Source: Parafrankia elaeagni
Lineage (GTDB): Bacteria; Actinomycetota; Actinomycetes; Frankiales; Frankiaceae
DNA length: 64,000 nucleotides
Reading direction: 5' to 3'
NCBI RefSeq assembly: GCF_000374165.1
Contig: NZ_KB893725.1
Location: 1-64,000 of the forward strand
Numbering within the stretch: position 1 is the stretch's first letter; every line of letters begins with the position of its first letter. The position numbers and the translations under genes were made by a program. A model generated the notes under the pieces. That model did no database searches and was not told where the DNA came from. It saw only the letters and a program-made list of their open reading frames with translations. Shown one piece after another: positions 24,023-32,675 of the stretch.

Positions 24023-25066
24023 TCAGCCCAGCCCGGTCGCGAAGATCTGCGGCAGCTCGATCGAGGTACGGATGCCCGGCGCGGCGGCCACGACGACCGG
24101 CACCGCGTTGACCGCCCGGTTGGCGGTGTACGCCGGGGAGACCTCCGCCATCCGTTCCAGCGGGGTCGGGAACCGCAGGTCGATGTCGAGCGGCGCGTCG
24201 CCCTCGACGGAGATGTGCCACCCGGTGTCACGCAGGTCCCACGCCGGTTCCAGGTCGGTGGTGCAGTACCAGTTGGCCCGGAAGCTCATGACCTCGCGGC
24301 CGCCCCGCATACCGGAGACCGTGAGCCGCTGGGCCGCGACCGTACCCGGCTCGATCGTCCCCGCGGCGATGTGCACGGGTCGTGGTGAGACACCGACCTC
24401 GCCGGAGCCCTCCACCGAGTCCAGCGGCATTCCCAGCGTCTCGGCGACGAGCTCCAGCGACGGCCCGAAACTGATCACGCCGTGGGCCAGCCGGGCCTCG
24501 TCGACGCTCGCCGGCGGCTGGCCGAAGCCCATGACGTCGAACAGCAGCCCGGGCGAGTTCCGCTTGGACAGGTCCGCGAACTCCTGGATGACGAGCCGGT
24601 CCAGCCGGCGCTGGATCGACGACAGCGCCAGCGGGATCGCCTCGGAGATGAACCCCGGGCTGCTCCCGGTGCTGTGCACGGACGTCCCGCCCTGCTCGCA
24701 GGCGGCCTCCACCTTCTTCCGCACATCCGGGTCGATGTTCGCCAGTCGGTGGAACTCTCCGCGGGTCGTGACGATGTTGGCCCCCGAGGCGAGGATCCGG
24801 CTCACCTCGTCGGCGTCGAAGTACCGGGGCATGTAGAGGACGCAGTCGGCACCGAGCGCGAGGATCTCCTCGACATCCCGGGTGGCTGTCACGCCGGTCG
24901 CGTCGACCCCGCACAGGTCGCCCGCGTCGCGGCCCGCCTTCTCCTCCCCGTGCACCAGCACACCGGCTAACGCGAGACCTGGGTGCTGGATCACCGCCCG
25001 CAACGCGTAGGTACCGATGTTGCCGGTGGCCCACTGAACAACCCGCAGCTGACCCACGTCTGCCAT
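24023..25066 (-). CDS. DapB-like NAD(P)-dependent dehydrogenase
   Basis: A 347-residue protein with a dihydrodipicolinate-reductase-like Rossmann N-terminus (VVQWATGNIGTYALRAVIQHP) and a C-terminal domain typical of 2,4-diaminopentanoate dehydrogenase-related actinobacterial proteins (TGSSPGFISEAIPLALSS). Many genes of this type sit in acyl-CoA or steroid catabolic islands, but their reactions are mostly unknown. The ATG at 25066 (MADVGQLRVVQW) is chosen to keep the nucleotide-binding strand near the N-terminus; upstream residues look non-coding. It is probably monocistronic. Confidence 0.8.
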   Translation of the reverse strand: MADVGQLRVVQWATGNIGTYALRAVIQHPGLALAGVLVHGEEKAGRDAGDLCGVDATGVTATRDVEEILALGADCVLYMPRYFDADEVSRILASGANIVTTRGEFHRLANIDPDVRKKVEAACEQGGTSVHSTGSSPGFISEAIPLALSSIQRRLDRLVIQEFADLSKRNSPGLLFDVMGFGQPPASVDEARLAHGVISFGPSLELVAETLGMPLDSVEGSGEVGVSPRPVHIAAGTIEPGTVAAQRLTVSGMRGGREVMSFRANWYCTTDLEPAWDLRDTGWHISVEGDAPLDIDLRFPTPLERMAEVSPAYTANRAVNAVPVVVAAAPGIRTSIELPQIFATGLG

Positions 25067-25597
25067 CCCCAATCGACTCGTCGATCTGTCGGACACGGCA
25101 CCGTGCCCGACGCCAGCGGAACATCCGGGCATCGCGCGGGATCGGCCGAGCGCTGGCTGGCGGGCAGCACGGACCTGCGGTCGCTGTGGTGGCGCGGCGT
25201 CCGCCGGTGCGGCCGTCCTGGTGCGCTGGTGCGCTGCGGGCCGGCTGCCCCGTGCGCGGGCGCCTCGTGCATCGGCGCTTCACGCATCAGCGTTCACGCA
25301 TCGGCACCCTGTGCGTCGCGGTGCACCATGCGTCGCGGTGCACCGCGCCGGGCGGCGCCCTGTGCTTTGCGCCACAGCCTAAGCTCGTTCTGACCTGGGC
25401 GTCAATATTGTCGACAGCGGCCGGCCACTGCCCTGTGGCGGGCCCAGAACCGGTCAGACCAGGCGGGTACCGGCGCGGCGTGAACGCCTCGGCGCTCGGC
25501 GGCCGCAGCAGACAATCCACCGTGTCGCCGTGGCCACCGGCGTGTGCGCACCGGGGTGCGCGACCGCCCGCCCGCGCATCATCACGCTGGAGGATTC
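25067..25597. other. 531-nt intergenic region with short repeats
   Basis: No convincing gene. The central part is built of variants of GCATCGGC and GTGCGTCGCG words. It includes a direct repeat of 16 bp (25312-25327 and 25329-25344, one base apart). The SDR-proximal part contains an AT-rich patch around CAATATTG (25403-25410) that may mark its promoter. Confidence 0.6.
25312..25344. repeat. 16-bp direct repeat, two copies
   Basis: TGCGTCGCGGTGCACC occurs at 25312-25327 and again at 25329-25344, separated by one A. It lies in a non-coding region. Confidence 0.85.
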
Positions 25598-26362
25598 GTG
25601 CAGCTCAACGGACAGTCGACACTGGTGACAGGCGGAGCGTCGGGCCTCGGCCTGGGCACCACGCGGGTCCTGCTGGAGCGCGGCGCGTCGGTCACCATCG
25701 TCGACCTGCCCTCCTCCCCGGGCAAGGAGGTCGCCGCGGAGCTGGGCGTGCGCTTCGTCGCCGCGGACATCACCGACACCGACCAGTTCGAGGCGGCGCT
25801 CGACGCGGCCGCGGCCGACGGCCCGCTGCGCGGGGTCGTCCACTGCGCCGGCCGCGGCGGTGACCGGCTGCGCATCCTCGACCGCGAGGGCCAGCCCGGC
25901 GCGATCGACAGCTACGCCGACATCATCCGGATCAACCTGGTCGGCACCTACAACGTCGTGCGGCTCGCCGCGGCGCGGATGGCGCGCAACTCCGAGCTCC
26001 TCGACGGCGACCGCGGCGCGGTCGTGCTGACGGCGTCGGTCGCCGCGTTCGAGGGCCAGATCGGTCAGACGGCCTACGCCAGCGCGAAGGCGGGCGTGCG
26101 CGGCATGACCATCGTCGCCGCCCGCGACCTGGCCAGCTGGGCGATCCGGGTGAACACCATCGCGCCGGGTGTCTTCGAGACGCCCATGCTCGGGCGGCTG
26201 CGGGACGACATCCGCGACGGACTGGCCGCCGGTGTCCCGCACCCGAAGCGCCTCGGCACACCGGCCGACTTCGGCCGCCTCGCCACCGACCTGCTGGAGA
26301 ACGGCTACATCAACGGCGAGGTGATCCGCCTCGACGGCGCGCTGCGGATGGCACCTCGCTGA
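25598..26362 (+). CDS. Short-chain dehydrogenase, 3-hydroxyacyl-CoA dehydrogenase type
   Basis: A 254-residue SDR: TGGASGLG at residues 11-18, CAG at 83-85, and catalytic Ser147, Tyr160, Lys164 (TAYASAK). Length, active-site spacing and the FEGQIGQ and LDGALR motifs match the SDR at 6.8 kb, so the two are paralogues. This one keeps the ordinary structural motif. The GTG start at 25598 is fixed by GGAGGA 4 nt upstream; an ATG at 25544 gives an unlikely His/Pro-rich extension. It likely oxidises a 3-hydroxyacyl-CoA. The stop codon lies in the first unit of a 17-bp tandem array. Confidence 0.86.
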   Translation: MQLNGQSTLVTGGASGLGLGTTRVLLERGASVTIVDLPSSPGKEVAAELGVRFVAADITDTDQFEAALDAAAADGPLRGVVHCAGRGGDRLRILDREGQPGAIDSYADIIRINLVGTYNVVRLAAARMARNSELLDGDRGAVVLTASVAAFEGQIGQTAYASAKAGVRGMTIVAARDLASWAIRVNTIAPGVFETPMLGRLRDDIRDGLAAGVPHPKRLGTPADFGRLATDLLENGYINGEVIRLDGALRMAPR

Positions 26363-26418
26363 CCGCGGCCCCTCGCTGACCGCGGCACCTTGTCGACCGC
26401 GGCACCTCGCTGACCGCG
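26351..26418 (+). repeat. 17-bp tandem repeat, four copies
   Basis: Four units of GCACCTCGCTGACCGCG (units 1 and 4 identical, 2 and 3 slightly changed) begin in the last codons of the SDR gene and run past its stop. Confidence 0.88.
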
Positions 26419-26726
26419 GCGTCCTGCGTCAGCGGTGCCTGGCCTCCGCGGCGCGGGCGTGAGAGTGTCGTCACAGACGTGACGACGGTGTGACAAGCCG
26501 GTCCTGACCGCACCCGTGCCAGGCCTGACCGCGGGCGAGTCCTCCGCCCGCACTGCTGGTGACCGCAGTTCGAGATCGCCAGATCAGCGGCTATGGCCCA
26601 GCCTCCCGCGGGCTGGGCGCGGCCCGCAGACCTGGACCGGCCCCTGCGAACCTGGTATCGACGTCAATGTTAAATATTCGTCGGCCGGCCGAACCCTCGA
26701 CCGCGGGCGCGAGCAGGAGGATGGTC
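26363..26726. other. 364-nt intergenic region before CoA-transferase
   Basis: It contains the rest of the 17-bp array and, at 26659-26683, an AT-rich imperfect palindrome (CGACG and CGTCG arms, 15 nt apart) that may carry the promoter of the following operon. No gene is seen. Confidence 0.45.
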
Positions 26727-27944
26727 ATGACACCGGTCATGCAGGGCGTCCGGATTCTCGAGGTCGCAGAGCACACGTTCGTCCCCGCCGCCTCGGCCCT
26801 CCTGGCCGACCTCGGTGCCGACGTGATCAAGATCGAGCACGTCGAGCGCGGTGACGCCATGCGCGCCCTGGCCTCCTCGGGGATCGCCGTCGTCCCGAAG
26901 GACGTCCACGTCCTGCTCGAGCACTCCAACCGGGGCAAGCGCAGCCTCGGCCTCGACCTCACCTCCGAGGCGGGGCGCGACATCCTGTACCGGATCGCCG
27001 CGACGTCCGACGTCTTCCTGACGAACAAGCTGCCGAGCGTGCGCACCAAGCTGCACGTGGACGTCGACGACATCCGCACCCACAACCCGAAGATCATCTA
27101 CGTGCGCGGCACCGGTCAGGGTGAGCGGGGGCCGGACGCGGACCGCGGCTCGTACGACTCGCTGGCGTTCTGGGCCCGCTCCGGCGTCGCGGTCGGGATC
27201 ATGCGGCCCGAGTACGGCCACGTGCCCGTACCGCCCGGGCCCGGCTTCGGGGACTCCATCGGCGCGATGACGATCGCCGGTGGCATCATGGGCGCGTTGT
27301 TCCACCGGGAGCGCACGGGCGAGGCCACCACGGTGGATGTCTCGCTGCTCTCCTCGGCGGTGTGGTCGATGGGCCAGGCCATGGCGCTGTCGCTGCTGCT
27401 CGGCGTGCCGTGGACGCCCCCGCCGGCGGACCAGCAGCGGATGAACCCCCTCAGTGGCAACTACCTGACCTCCGACGGCCGCTGGCTCTCCTTCACCTGC
27501 CTGCAGGCCGGAAAGTACTGGGCGCCGATGTGCGAGGTGATCGAGCGCCCGGATCTCGTCACCGACCCACGCTTCGCCGACCACGCCTCGCTGCTGGCCA
27601 ACAGCGGGGAGGCGATCGCCATCCTGGTCGAGGTCTTCGCCGCGCGCCCGCTCGCCGAGTGGCGCGAGCGGCTGGCGACCTTCGTCGGCCAGTGGACCGT
27701 CGTCCAGGACACCCTGGAGGCCGCGGCGGACCCGCAGTCGATCGCCAACAGCTATGTCCAGGAATGCACGACCGCGGACGGGATCCCCTTCCAGCTCAGC
27801 ACCGTGCCGGTGCAGTACGACGAGCAGCCGGCACCGCCGCGCCGCGCGCCGCAGTTCAACGAACACGGCGACGAGATCCTCGCCGAGCTGGGCCTGGACC
27901 AGGAAGCCGTCCTGGATCTGAAGATCCGTGGCGTCGTCGCGTAG
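26727..27944 (+). CDS. Family III CoA-transferase (CaiB/BaiF)
   Basis: A 405-residue CoA-transferase opening a rightward operon. The MQGVRILEVAEHTFVPAASA start, ADLGADVIKIEH, NRGKRSLGLDLTSE and the catalytic aspartate in GPGFGDSIG are present. It is a paralogue of the gene at 22.5-23.7 kb. The ATG at 26727 is preferred to one at 26721 because AGGAGG ends 6 nt before it. The following SDR starts 33 nt after its stop. It probably supplies a CoA thioester to the SDR, hotdog and thiolase-like proteins downstream. Confidence 0.89.
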   Translation: MTPVMQGVRILEVAEHTFVPAASALLADLGADVIKIEHVERGDAMRALASSGIAVVPKDVHVLLEHSNRGKRSLGLDLTSEAGRDILYRIAATSDVFLTNKLPSVRTKLHVDVDDIRTHNPKIIYVRGTGQGERGPDADRGSYDSLAFWARSGVAVGIMRPEYGHVPVPPGPGFGDSIGAMTIAGGIMGALFHRERTGEATTVDVSLLSSAVWSMGQAMALSLLLGVPWTPPPADQQRMNPLSGNYLTSDGRWLSFTCLQAGKYWAPMCEVIERPDLVTDPRFADHASLLANSGEAIAILVEVFAARPLAEWRERLATFVGQWTVVQDTLEAAADPQSIANSYVQECTTADGIPFQLSTVPVQYDEQPAPPRRAPQFNEHGDEILAELGLDQEAVLDLKIRGVVA

Positions 27945-27976
27945 CACTCACACCAGACACGATCAGGAGACAGAAG

Positions 27977-28804
27977 ATGACGCTGTTTGACGCCTTCCGC
28001 TTCGACGGCAAGCGGGTCGTGGTCGTCGGGGGCGCGACGGGCATGGGTGCCGCGGCTGCCGAGCTGGCCGTCAGCGCCGGCGCCGAGGTAGTGGTGCTCG
28101 ACTACGCCGACATCAAGCTCGACGGTGTCCAGGCGATCCACGTCAACCTCGCCGAGTCCGCCTCGATCGACGCCGCGCTCGCGCAGCTCGACGGGCCCGT
28201 GCACGCGCTGATCTCCGCCGCCGGTGTCGCCGACGGCACACCAGGCATCGAGAAGATCAACTTCATCGGGCACCGCTACCTCATCGACCGGCTGCTCGCC
28301 GCCGGCCAGCTGCCCAGCGGCTCCGCGATCGGTTTCATCTCCTCCGCCGCGGGTCTCGGCTGGGAGGCCAACCTCCCGCAGCTCAAGGAGTTCCTGGCCA
28401 TCACCGACTTCGACGAGGCCTCGAAGTGGGCCGTCGAGAACGGCAAGGCCGACTACATGAACAGCAAGCAGGCCGTCTGCGCCTATGTCGCCACCCAGGC
28501 GCTGCCGCTGCTCAAGCAGGGCATCCGCATCAACGCGATCTGCCCCGGCCCGACCGACACCCCGCTGGCGCAGGACAACAAGGAGACCTGGCTGGGCTTC
28601 GGCGCCGACTACCGGGCCGAGGTCGGCATCGAGGCCGCGACCTCGCTGGAGCAGGCCTACCCGCTGCTGTTCCTGGTCAGCGCCGCCGCCTCGGCGATCA
28701 GCGGCATCACGATCGTCACCGACTCCGGCTACTTCTCCTCCGGCCTCACCGAGACCTACCCGGCGGCCACCCCCATCGTCCGTTACCTGTCCGGCCGCAG
28801 CTAG
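27977..28804 (+). CDS. Short-chain dehydrogenase, 3-alpha-HSD / coniferyl-alcohol dehydrogenase type
   Basis: A 275-residue SDR with the nucleotide motif GGATGMG (residues 18-24), AAG at 81-83, and Tyr160/Lys164 in ADYMNSKQA. The segment after the catalytic Ser (SSAAGLGWEANLPQL) and the spacing to the Tyr resemble 3-alpha-hydroxysteroid dehydrogenase/carbonyl reductase and coniferyl-alcohol dehydrogenase families. It would interconvert a secondary alcohol and a ketone. The ATG at 27977 has AGGAGA upstream. Second gene of the operon after the CoA-transferase. Confidence 0.83.
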   Translation: MTLFDAFRFDGKRVVVVGGATGMGAAAAELAVSAGAEVVVLDYADIKLDGVQAIHVNLAESASIDAALAQLDGPVHALISAAGVADGTPGIEKINFIGHRYLIDRLLAAGQLPSGSAIGFISSAAGLGWEANLPQLKEFLAITDFDEASKWAVENGKADYMNSKQAVCAYVATQALPLLKQGIRINAICPGPTDTPLAQDNKETWLGFGADYRAEVGIEAATSLEQAYPLLFLVSAAASAISGITIVTDSGYFSSGLTETYPAATPIVRYLSGRS

Positions 28805-28893
28805 TCCAGCGGGCCGGTCTCCTCGGCCTGGCATGACGCCCGGCCGAGGGACCCGGCCAGGGGGCCCGGAAAGGGACCTCGGAAAAGGGACGG

Positions 28894-29685
28894 ATGACGA
28901 CAACAAGCAGTGACGGCCTGCGGCGCGACGGGCATATCATTCTCGAACTGGGATTCGAGGCCGCGCGGGTCGGCGACGAATTCCACGGAACGGCGGCCGT
29001 CGTTCCGGAAATGTTCGCGCCCGGCACGTCCAGCGTGCGGACGTCCATTCTCGCGACCTGGGCGGACGTGGTCGCGGGACGCACGATGATGGGTTACATC
29101 GCTCCGCGGGTCCCGGTCACGCTCGACCTCGACATTCACGTCCACCGTCCGCTGCGGGAGACCGAGCGGATCGACGCCACCGGCCGGCTGGTGAAGAACG
29201 GCCGGTCGGTCGCCGTCATCGAGATCGACTTCACCGGGGCGGACGGGGAGAGCCTCGCCCTCGGCGTGGCGTCCTTCATGGCCGCCCCGGATCCGTCCGT
29301 GCTGCTGACCCCGGAGATGTCCCGGGAGCCGGACGTCTCACTCCCCCGGCAGCGGCTGCGCGAGCCCTTCGCCCGGCGCGCCCGGTGCGAGATCCGTGAG
29401 CCCGGCGTCGCCGTGCTGCCGCGGACCGACGACGGGCTGAACGCCGCGCGGACCCTCAACGGCGGGCTGATCGCGCTCGCCGCCGAGGAGGCGGCGCTCT
29501 CGCTCACCCCGGGAACCTCCCTGTCGCTGCTGGCGCTGCGGTACCTGCGCCCGGTGCGCACCGGGCCCGCCGTGGCGACGGCGACCGTACGATCCGGTCT
29601 CGGCCGGGTCGAGGTCCGGGACGCCGGCGACGACCGGCTCGCCGTCTACGCGACCACCAGGGCCTTCCCCGTCTCGGCGGACTGA
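28894..29685 (+). CDS. Hotdog-fold acyl-CoA thioesterase/hydratase-like protein
   Basis: A 263-residue protein that appears to contain two hotdog halves (roughly residues 15-130 and 155-262). The first has PEMFAPGTSSVRTSILATWADVVAG and VTLDLDIHVHRPL, typical of PaaI/thioesterase folds. It could hydrolyse an acyl-CoA or act as an enoyl-CoA hydratase. Its position before a DUF35-thiolase fusion recalls the ChsH1/ChsH2-Ltp2 arrangement of steroid catabolism. ATG at 28894 after AAAAGGGA. Its stop lies within a 19-bp tandem repeat. Confidence 0.72.
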   Translation: MTTTSSDGLRRDGHIILELGFEAARVGDEFHGTAAVVPEMFAPGTSSVRTSILATWADVVAGRTMMGYIAPRVPVTLDLDIHVHRPLRETERIDATGRLVKNGRSVAVIEIDFTGADGESLALGVASFMAAPDPSVLLTPEMSREPDVSLPRQRLREPFARRARCEIREPGVAVLPRTDDGLNAARTLNGGLIALAAEEAALSLTPGTSLSLLALRYLRPVRTGPAVATATVRSGLGRVEVRDAGDDRLAVYATTRAFPVSAD

Positions 29686-29717
29686 TCGACACGAGCGGGA
29701 CTGATCGACACGAGCGG
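29680..29717 (+). repeat. 19-bp tandem repeat, two copies
   Basis: GACTGATCGACACGAGCGG is repeated exactly at 29680-29698 and 29699-29717. The first copy contains the hotdog gene stop codon. Confidence 0.88.
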
Positions 29718-29766
29718 GACTGGCCACCCGGGCGGGACCGACCACACGAGAGGACGAAGAGCAGGC

Positions 29767-31392
29767 ATGCGCCCACTTCCCGAGATCACCCCAGCGACCG
29801 AGTGGTTCTGGAAGTCCGGGGCTGACGGGAAGCTGCGGGTCCAGGGCTGCAACGACTGCGGCCAACTCGTGCACCCCCCCGTACCCATCTGCCCGCGGTG
29901 CCGCAGCCGCTCGCACGCGCCCACCGAGGTCTCCGGCCGGGCCACCGTCGTCGGGTTCACGATCAACGCCCAGCAGTGGTCACCCGCGTTCAAGCCGCCC
30001 TACGTGATCGCGAACGTGGCCCTGACGGAGGACGCCGGAGTCCGGCTGACCACGAACATCACCGGCTGCGAGCCGACGGACGTCCACATCGGGCAGGAGG
30101 TGGCCGTCCGCTTCGAGCAGCACGAGGACGTCTGGCTCGCCCTGTTCGAACCGACCGGCGGCACCGACCCGACGGACCGCGTCGGCGAGCCCGACCTGCC
30201 CGCCCCCCGCGCGCCGCTGAGTGCCGACCGCTTCGAGCACCGCGCGGTCCTGTCCGGGATCGGCCGGTCCCGGATCGGCCGGCGGCTGATGGTCGATCCG
30301 CTGGAGCTCACCGTCGACGCCTGTCTGAAGGCCGTCGCGGACGCCGGCCTCACCCTCGACGACATCGACGGTCTGTCCACCTACCCCGGGCCGACCGCGA
30401 TGGGGATGAGCGAGGGCGGCGTGACCGCCGTCGAGGAGGCCCTGCGGCTGCACCCCACCTGGACGAACGGTGGCGGTGACCTGCCCGGACCGGGCGGTTC
30501 GGTGATCGCGGCGATGCTGGCGGTCGCCTCCGGGCTGTGCCGCCACGTGCTGTGTTTCCGGACCGTGTGGGAATCGACCTACCGGGCCCTCGGGCTGGGC
30601 GCGCCCGGCGGGCGGTCCTCCAACTCCAGTTCGCTGTGGCGCGCGCCGTTCGGAGCGATGTCCGCCGCGAACTGGATCGCGATGAACGCGAACCAGTACT
30701 TCCACCGGTACGGCGCCGACCGGGAGATGCTCGCCGCGATCGCGCTGAACGGCCGCGCGGGCGCCGCCCTCAACCCGAACGCGATCTACCGCGACCCGCT
30801 CACCCTCGACGACTACATGTCGGCCCGGATGGTCACGACCCCGTTCGGCCTGTACGACTGCGACGTGCCGTGTGACGCCTCGATCGCGGTCGTCGTCTCC
30901 GACGCCTCCGTCGCCGGGGACCTGCCGAAGCCGGCGATCCGGGTGGAGGCCGTCGGCACACAGATCCTGGAGCGGGTCTCCTGGGACCAGGGGATCATCA
31001 CCCACGAACCGCAGGTCCTCGGCCAGGCCGCCCACCTGTGGACCCGGACCGACCTGCGCCCCGCGGACGTCGACCTGGCCCTGGTCTACGACGGCTTCAC
31101 CTTCAACGCGATCTCCTGGCTGGAGGGGCTCGGCTTCTGCGGCATCGGTGAGGCGCAGGACTGGCTGGACAAGGGCCGGCGCATCGCGCTGGACGGCGAG
31201 CTGCCGCTGAACCCGCACGGTGGCCAGCTGTCCGAAGGCCGCACCCACGGCTACGGCTTCTTCTACGAGGCGGTGACCCAGCTGCGGCACGAGGCCGGCG
31301 AACGCCAGGTGGCCGACGCCCGGACCGCGGTCGTCACCTCCGGCGGCGGCACCCCCTCCGGCGTCCTGCTGCTCCGGCGCGACGGCGTCTGA
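29767..31392 (+). CDS. DUF35 zinc-ribbon/OB domain fused to Ltp2-type thiolase/aldolase
   Basis: A 541-residue fusion. Residues 1-135 form a DUF35 acyl-CoA-associated domain with zinc ligands Cys28, Cys31, Cys42 and Cys45. Residues about 155-541 form a thiolase-superfamily (lipid-transfer protein/SCP-x-like) domain. The thiolase part lacks an evident nucleophilic Cys and has the ending HGGQLSEGRTHGYGFFYEA seen in Ltp2-like retro-aldolases. In steroid degraders, Ltp2 needs a separate DUF35 domain (on ChsH2) to cleave the side-chain aldol; BbsA/BbsB is another DUF35-thiolase partnership. Here both are one chain. It probably cleaves a beta-hydroxy- or beta-keto-acyl-CoA. A P450 gene follows 19 nt later. 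Confidence 0.85.
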   Translation: MRPLPEITPATEWFWKSGADGKLRVQGCNDCGQLVHPPVPICPRCRSRSHAPTEVSGRATVVGFTINAQQWSPAFKPPYVIANVALTEDAGVRLTTNITGCEPTDVHIGQEVAVRFEQHEDVWLALFEPTGGTDPTDRVGEPDLPAPRAPLSADRFEHRAVLSGIGRSRIGRRLMVDPLELTVDACLKAVADAGLTLDDIDGLSTYPGPTAMGMSEGGVTAVEEALRLHPTWTNGGGDLPGPGGSVIAAMLAVASGLCRHVLCFRTVWESTYRALGLGAPGGRSSNSSSLWRAPFGAMSAANWIAMNANQYFHRYGADREMLAAIALNGRAGAALNPNAIYRDPLTLDDYMSARMVTTPFGLYDCDVPCDASIAVVVSDASVAGDLPKPAIRVEAVGTQILERVSWDQGIITHEPQVLGQAAHLWTRTDLRPADVDLALVYDGFTFNAISWLEGLGFCGIGEAQDWLDKGRRIALDGELPLNPHGGQLSEGRTHGYGFFYEAVTQLRHEAGERQVADARTAVVTSGGGTPSGVLLLRRDGV

Positions 31393-31411
31393 CCCTGACA
31401 TAGTGTGCGCC

Positions 31412-32599
31412 ATGACGGAGTTAACCTGGAATCCCTACGACAAAGTGCTTCACCTCGCGCCCTACGATGTCTGGCGCGAGCTGCGCGACGAAGCGCCGGT
31501 CTACCGGAACGATGAACTGAATTTCTACGCGTTGTCGCGGTACGACGACATCGAGGCCGCCCACCGCGATCCGCAGACCTATAGTTCGGCGTACGGCACC
31601 GTTCTTGAGATCATGTCTCCGGAGCCGATGCAGACCGGCCACATGATCTTCCTCGACCCGCCGACGCACACCGAGCTGCGGACCCTCGTCTCCCGGGCGT
31701 TCACTCCCCGGCGGATCTCCGCCCTCGAGGACAGCATCCGGGCCCTGTGCGCGGAGATGCTCGACCCGCAGATCGGTGGCGACGGTTTCGACTTCGTCCA
31801 GGATTTCGCCGCCGAGCTGCCATCCAAGGTGATCTCCGAGCTGATCGGCATCGACCCGGCGGACCGCGAGGAGATGCGCCGCCTCATCGATCTGACCTTC
31901 CACATCGAGGAGGGCGCCGGCATGGTCAACGACGTGTCGTTCGGCGCCCAGATCGAGATGCATGCCTATCTGACCGAGCAGCTCGAACTGCGCCGCTCCC
32001 AGCCGCGCGACGACATGATGACCAGCCTGGTCCAGGCGGAGATCGTCACCGACAACGGGGTCCGCCGCCTCTCCAACCAGGAGGCCGCCGACTTCGCCAA
32101 CCTGCTCATCAGCGCCGGCACCGAGACGGTCGCCCGCCTGCTCGGCTGGGCCTGCTCCGTGCTCGCCGAGCATCCCGACCAGCGGGCCGAGCTCGTCGCG
32201 GACCCGTCGCTGATCGGCAACACGGTCGAGGAGCTGCTGCGCTACGAGGCACCCTCCCCCGTCCAGGGCCGCACGCTCACCACCGACGTGGAGCTGCACG
32301 GCACCCGGATGCCGGCGAAGTCCCGGGTCCTGCTGATCACCGGCTCGGGCGGCCGCGACGAGCGCAAGTACCCCGACGCGGACCGGTTCGACATCCACCG
32401 CCGGTTCGACAGCCATGTCTCACTTGGCCACGGGGTGCACTTCTGCCTCGGCGCCGCGCTCGCCCGACTGGAGGCGCGGGTCGCCCTGGCGGAGACCCTG
32501 CGCCGCTTCCCCGAGTGGGGCGTCGACCACGAGCGCGCGGTGCGGCTGCACACCAGCACCGTGCGTGGCTACGAGAAGCTCCCCATCACCCTGGGTTGA
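31412..32599 (+). CDS. Cytochrome P450
   Basis: A 395-residue soluble bacterial P450. The heme loop is LGHGVHFCLGAAL with the thiolate Cys345, the I-helix has SAGTETVARL and the K-helix ExxR motif is EELLR. MIFLDPPTHTELRTLVSRAFTP is the usual B'-C region. ATG at 31412; a GTG at 31403 would add three residues. It hydroxylates an unknown hydrophobic substrate and needs a ferredoxin partner, none of which is encoded nearby. It is last in the CoA-transferase operon and ends before a strong bidirectional hairpin. Confidence 0.92.
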   Translation: MTELTWNPYDKVLHLAPYDVWRELRDEAPVYRNDELNFYALSRYDDIEAAHRDPQTYSSAYGTVLEIMSPEPMQTGHMIFLDPPTHTELRTLVSRAFTPRRISALEDSIRALCAEMLDPQIGGDGFDFVQDFAAELPSKVISELIGIDPADREEMRRLIDLTFHIEEGAGMVNDVSFGAQIEMHAYLTEQLELRRSQPRDDMMTSLVQAEIVTDNGVRRLSNQEAADFANLLISAGTETVARLLGWACSVLAEHPDQRAELVADPSLIGNTVEELLRYEAPSPVQGRTLTTDVELHGTRMPAKSRVLLITGSGGRDERKYPDADRFDIHRRFDSHVSLGHGVHFCLGAALARLEARVALAETLRRFPEWGVDHERAVRLHTSTVRGYEKLPITLG

Positions 32600-32629
32600 T
32601 CCCCCGGCGGGCACTGCCCGGCCGGCGCT

Positions 32630-32660
32630 GCCCGGCAGCCGGGCAGCCCGGCTGCCGGGC
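32630..32660. terminator. Bidirectional terminator hairpin, 15-bp arms
   Basis: GCCCGGCAGCCGGGC (32630-32644) and its exact complement (32646-32660) lie one base apart between the convergent P450 and SDR genes. Confidence 0.75.
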
Positions 32661-32675
32661 TGCCGGCCGGTGCCG

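Noticed and set aside
26351-26418. A CRISPR array
   Set aside because: Units are contiguous 17-mers without spacers; the other repeats in the window are likewise spacerless.
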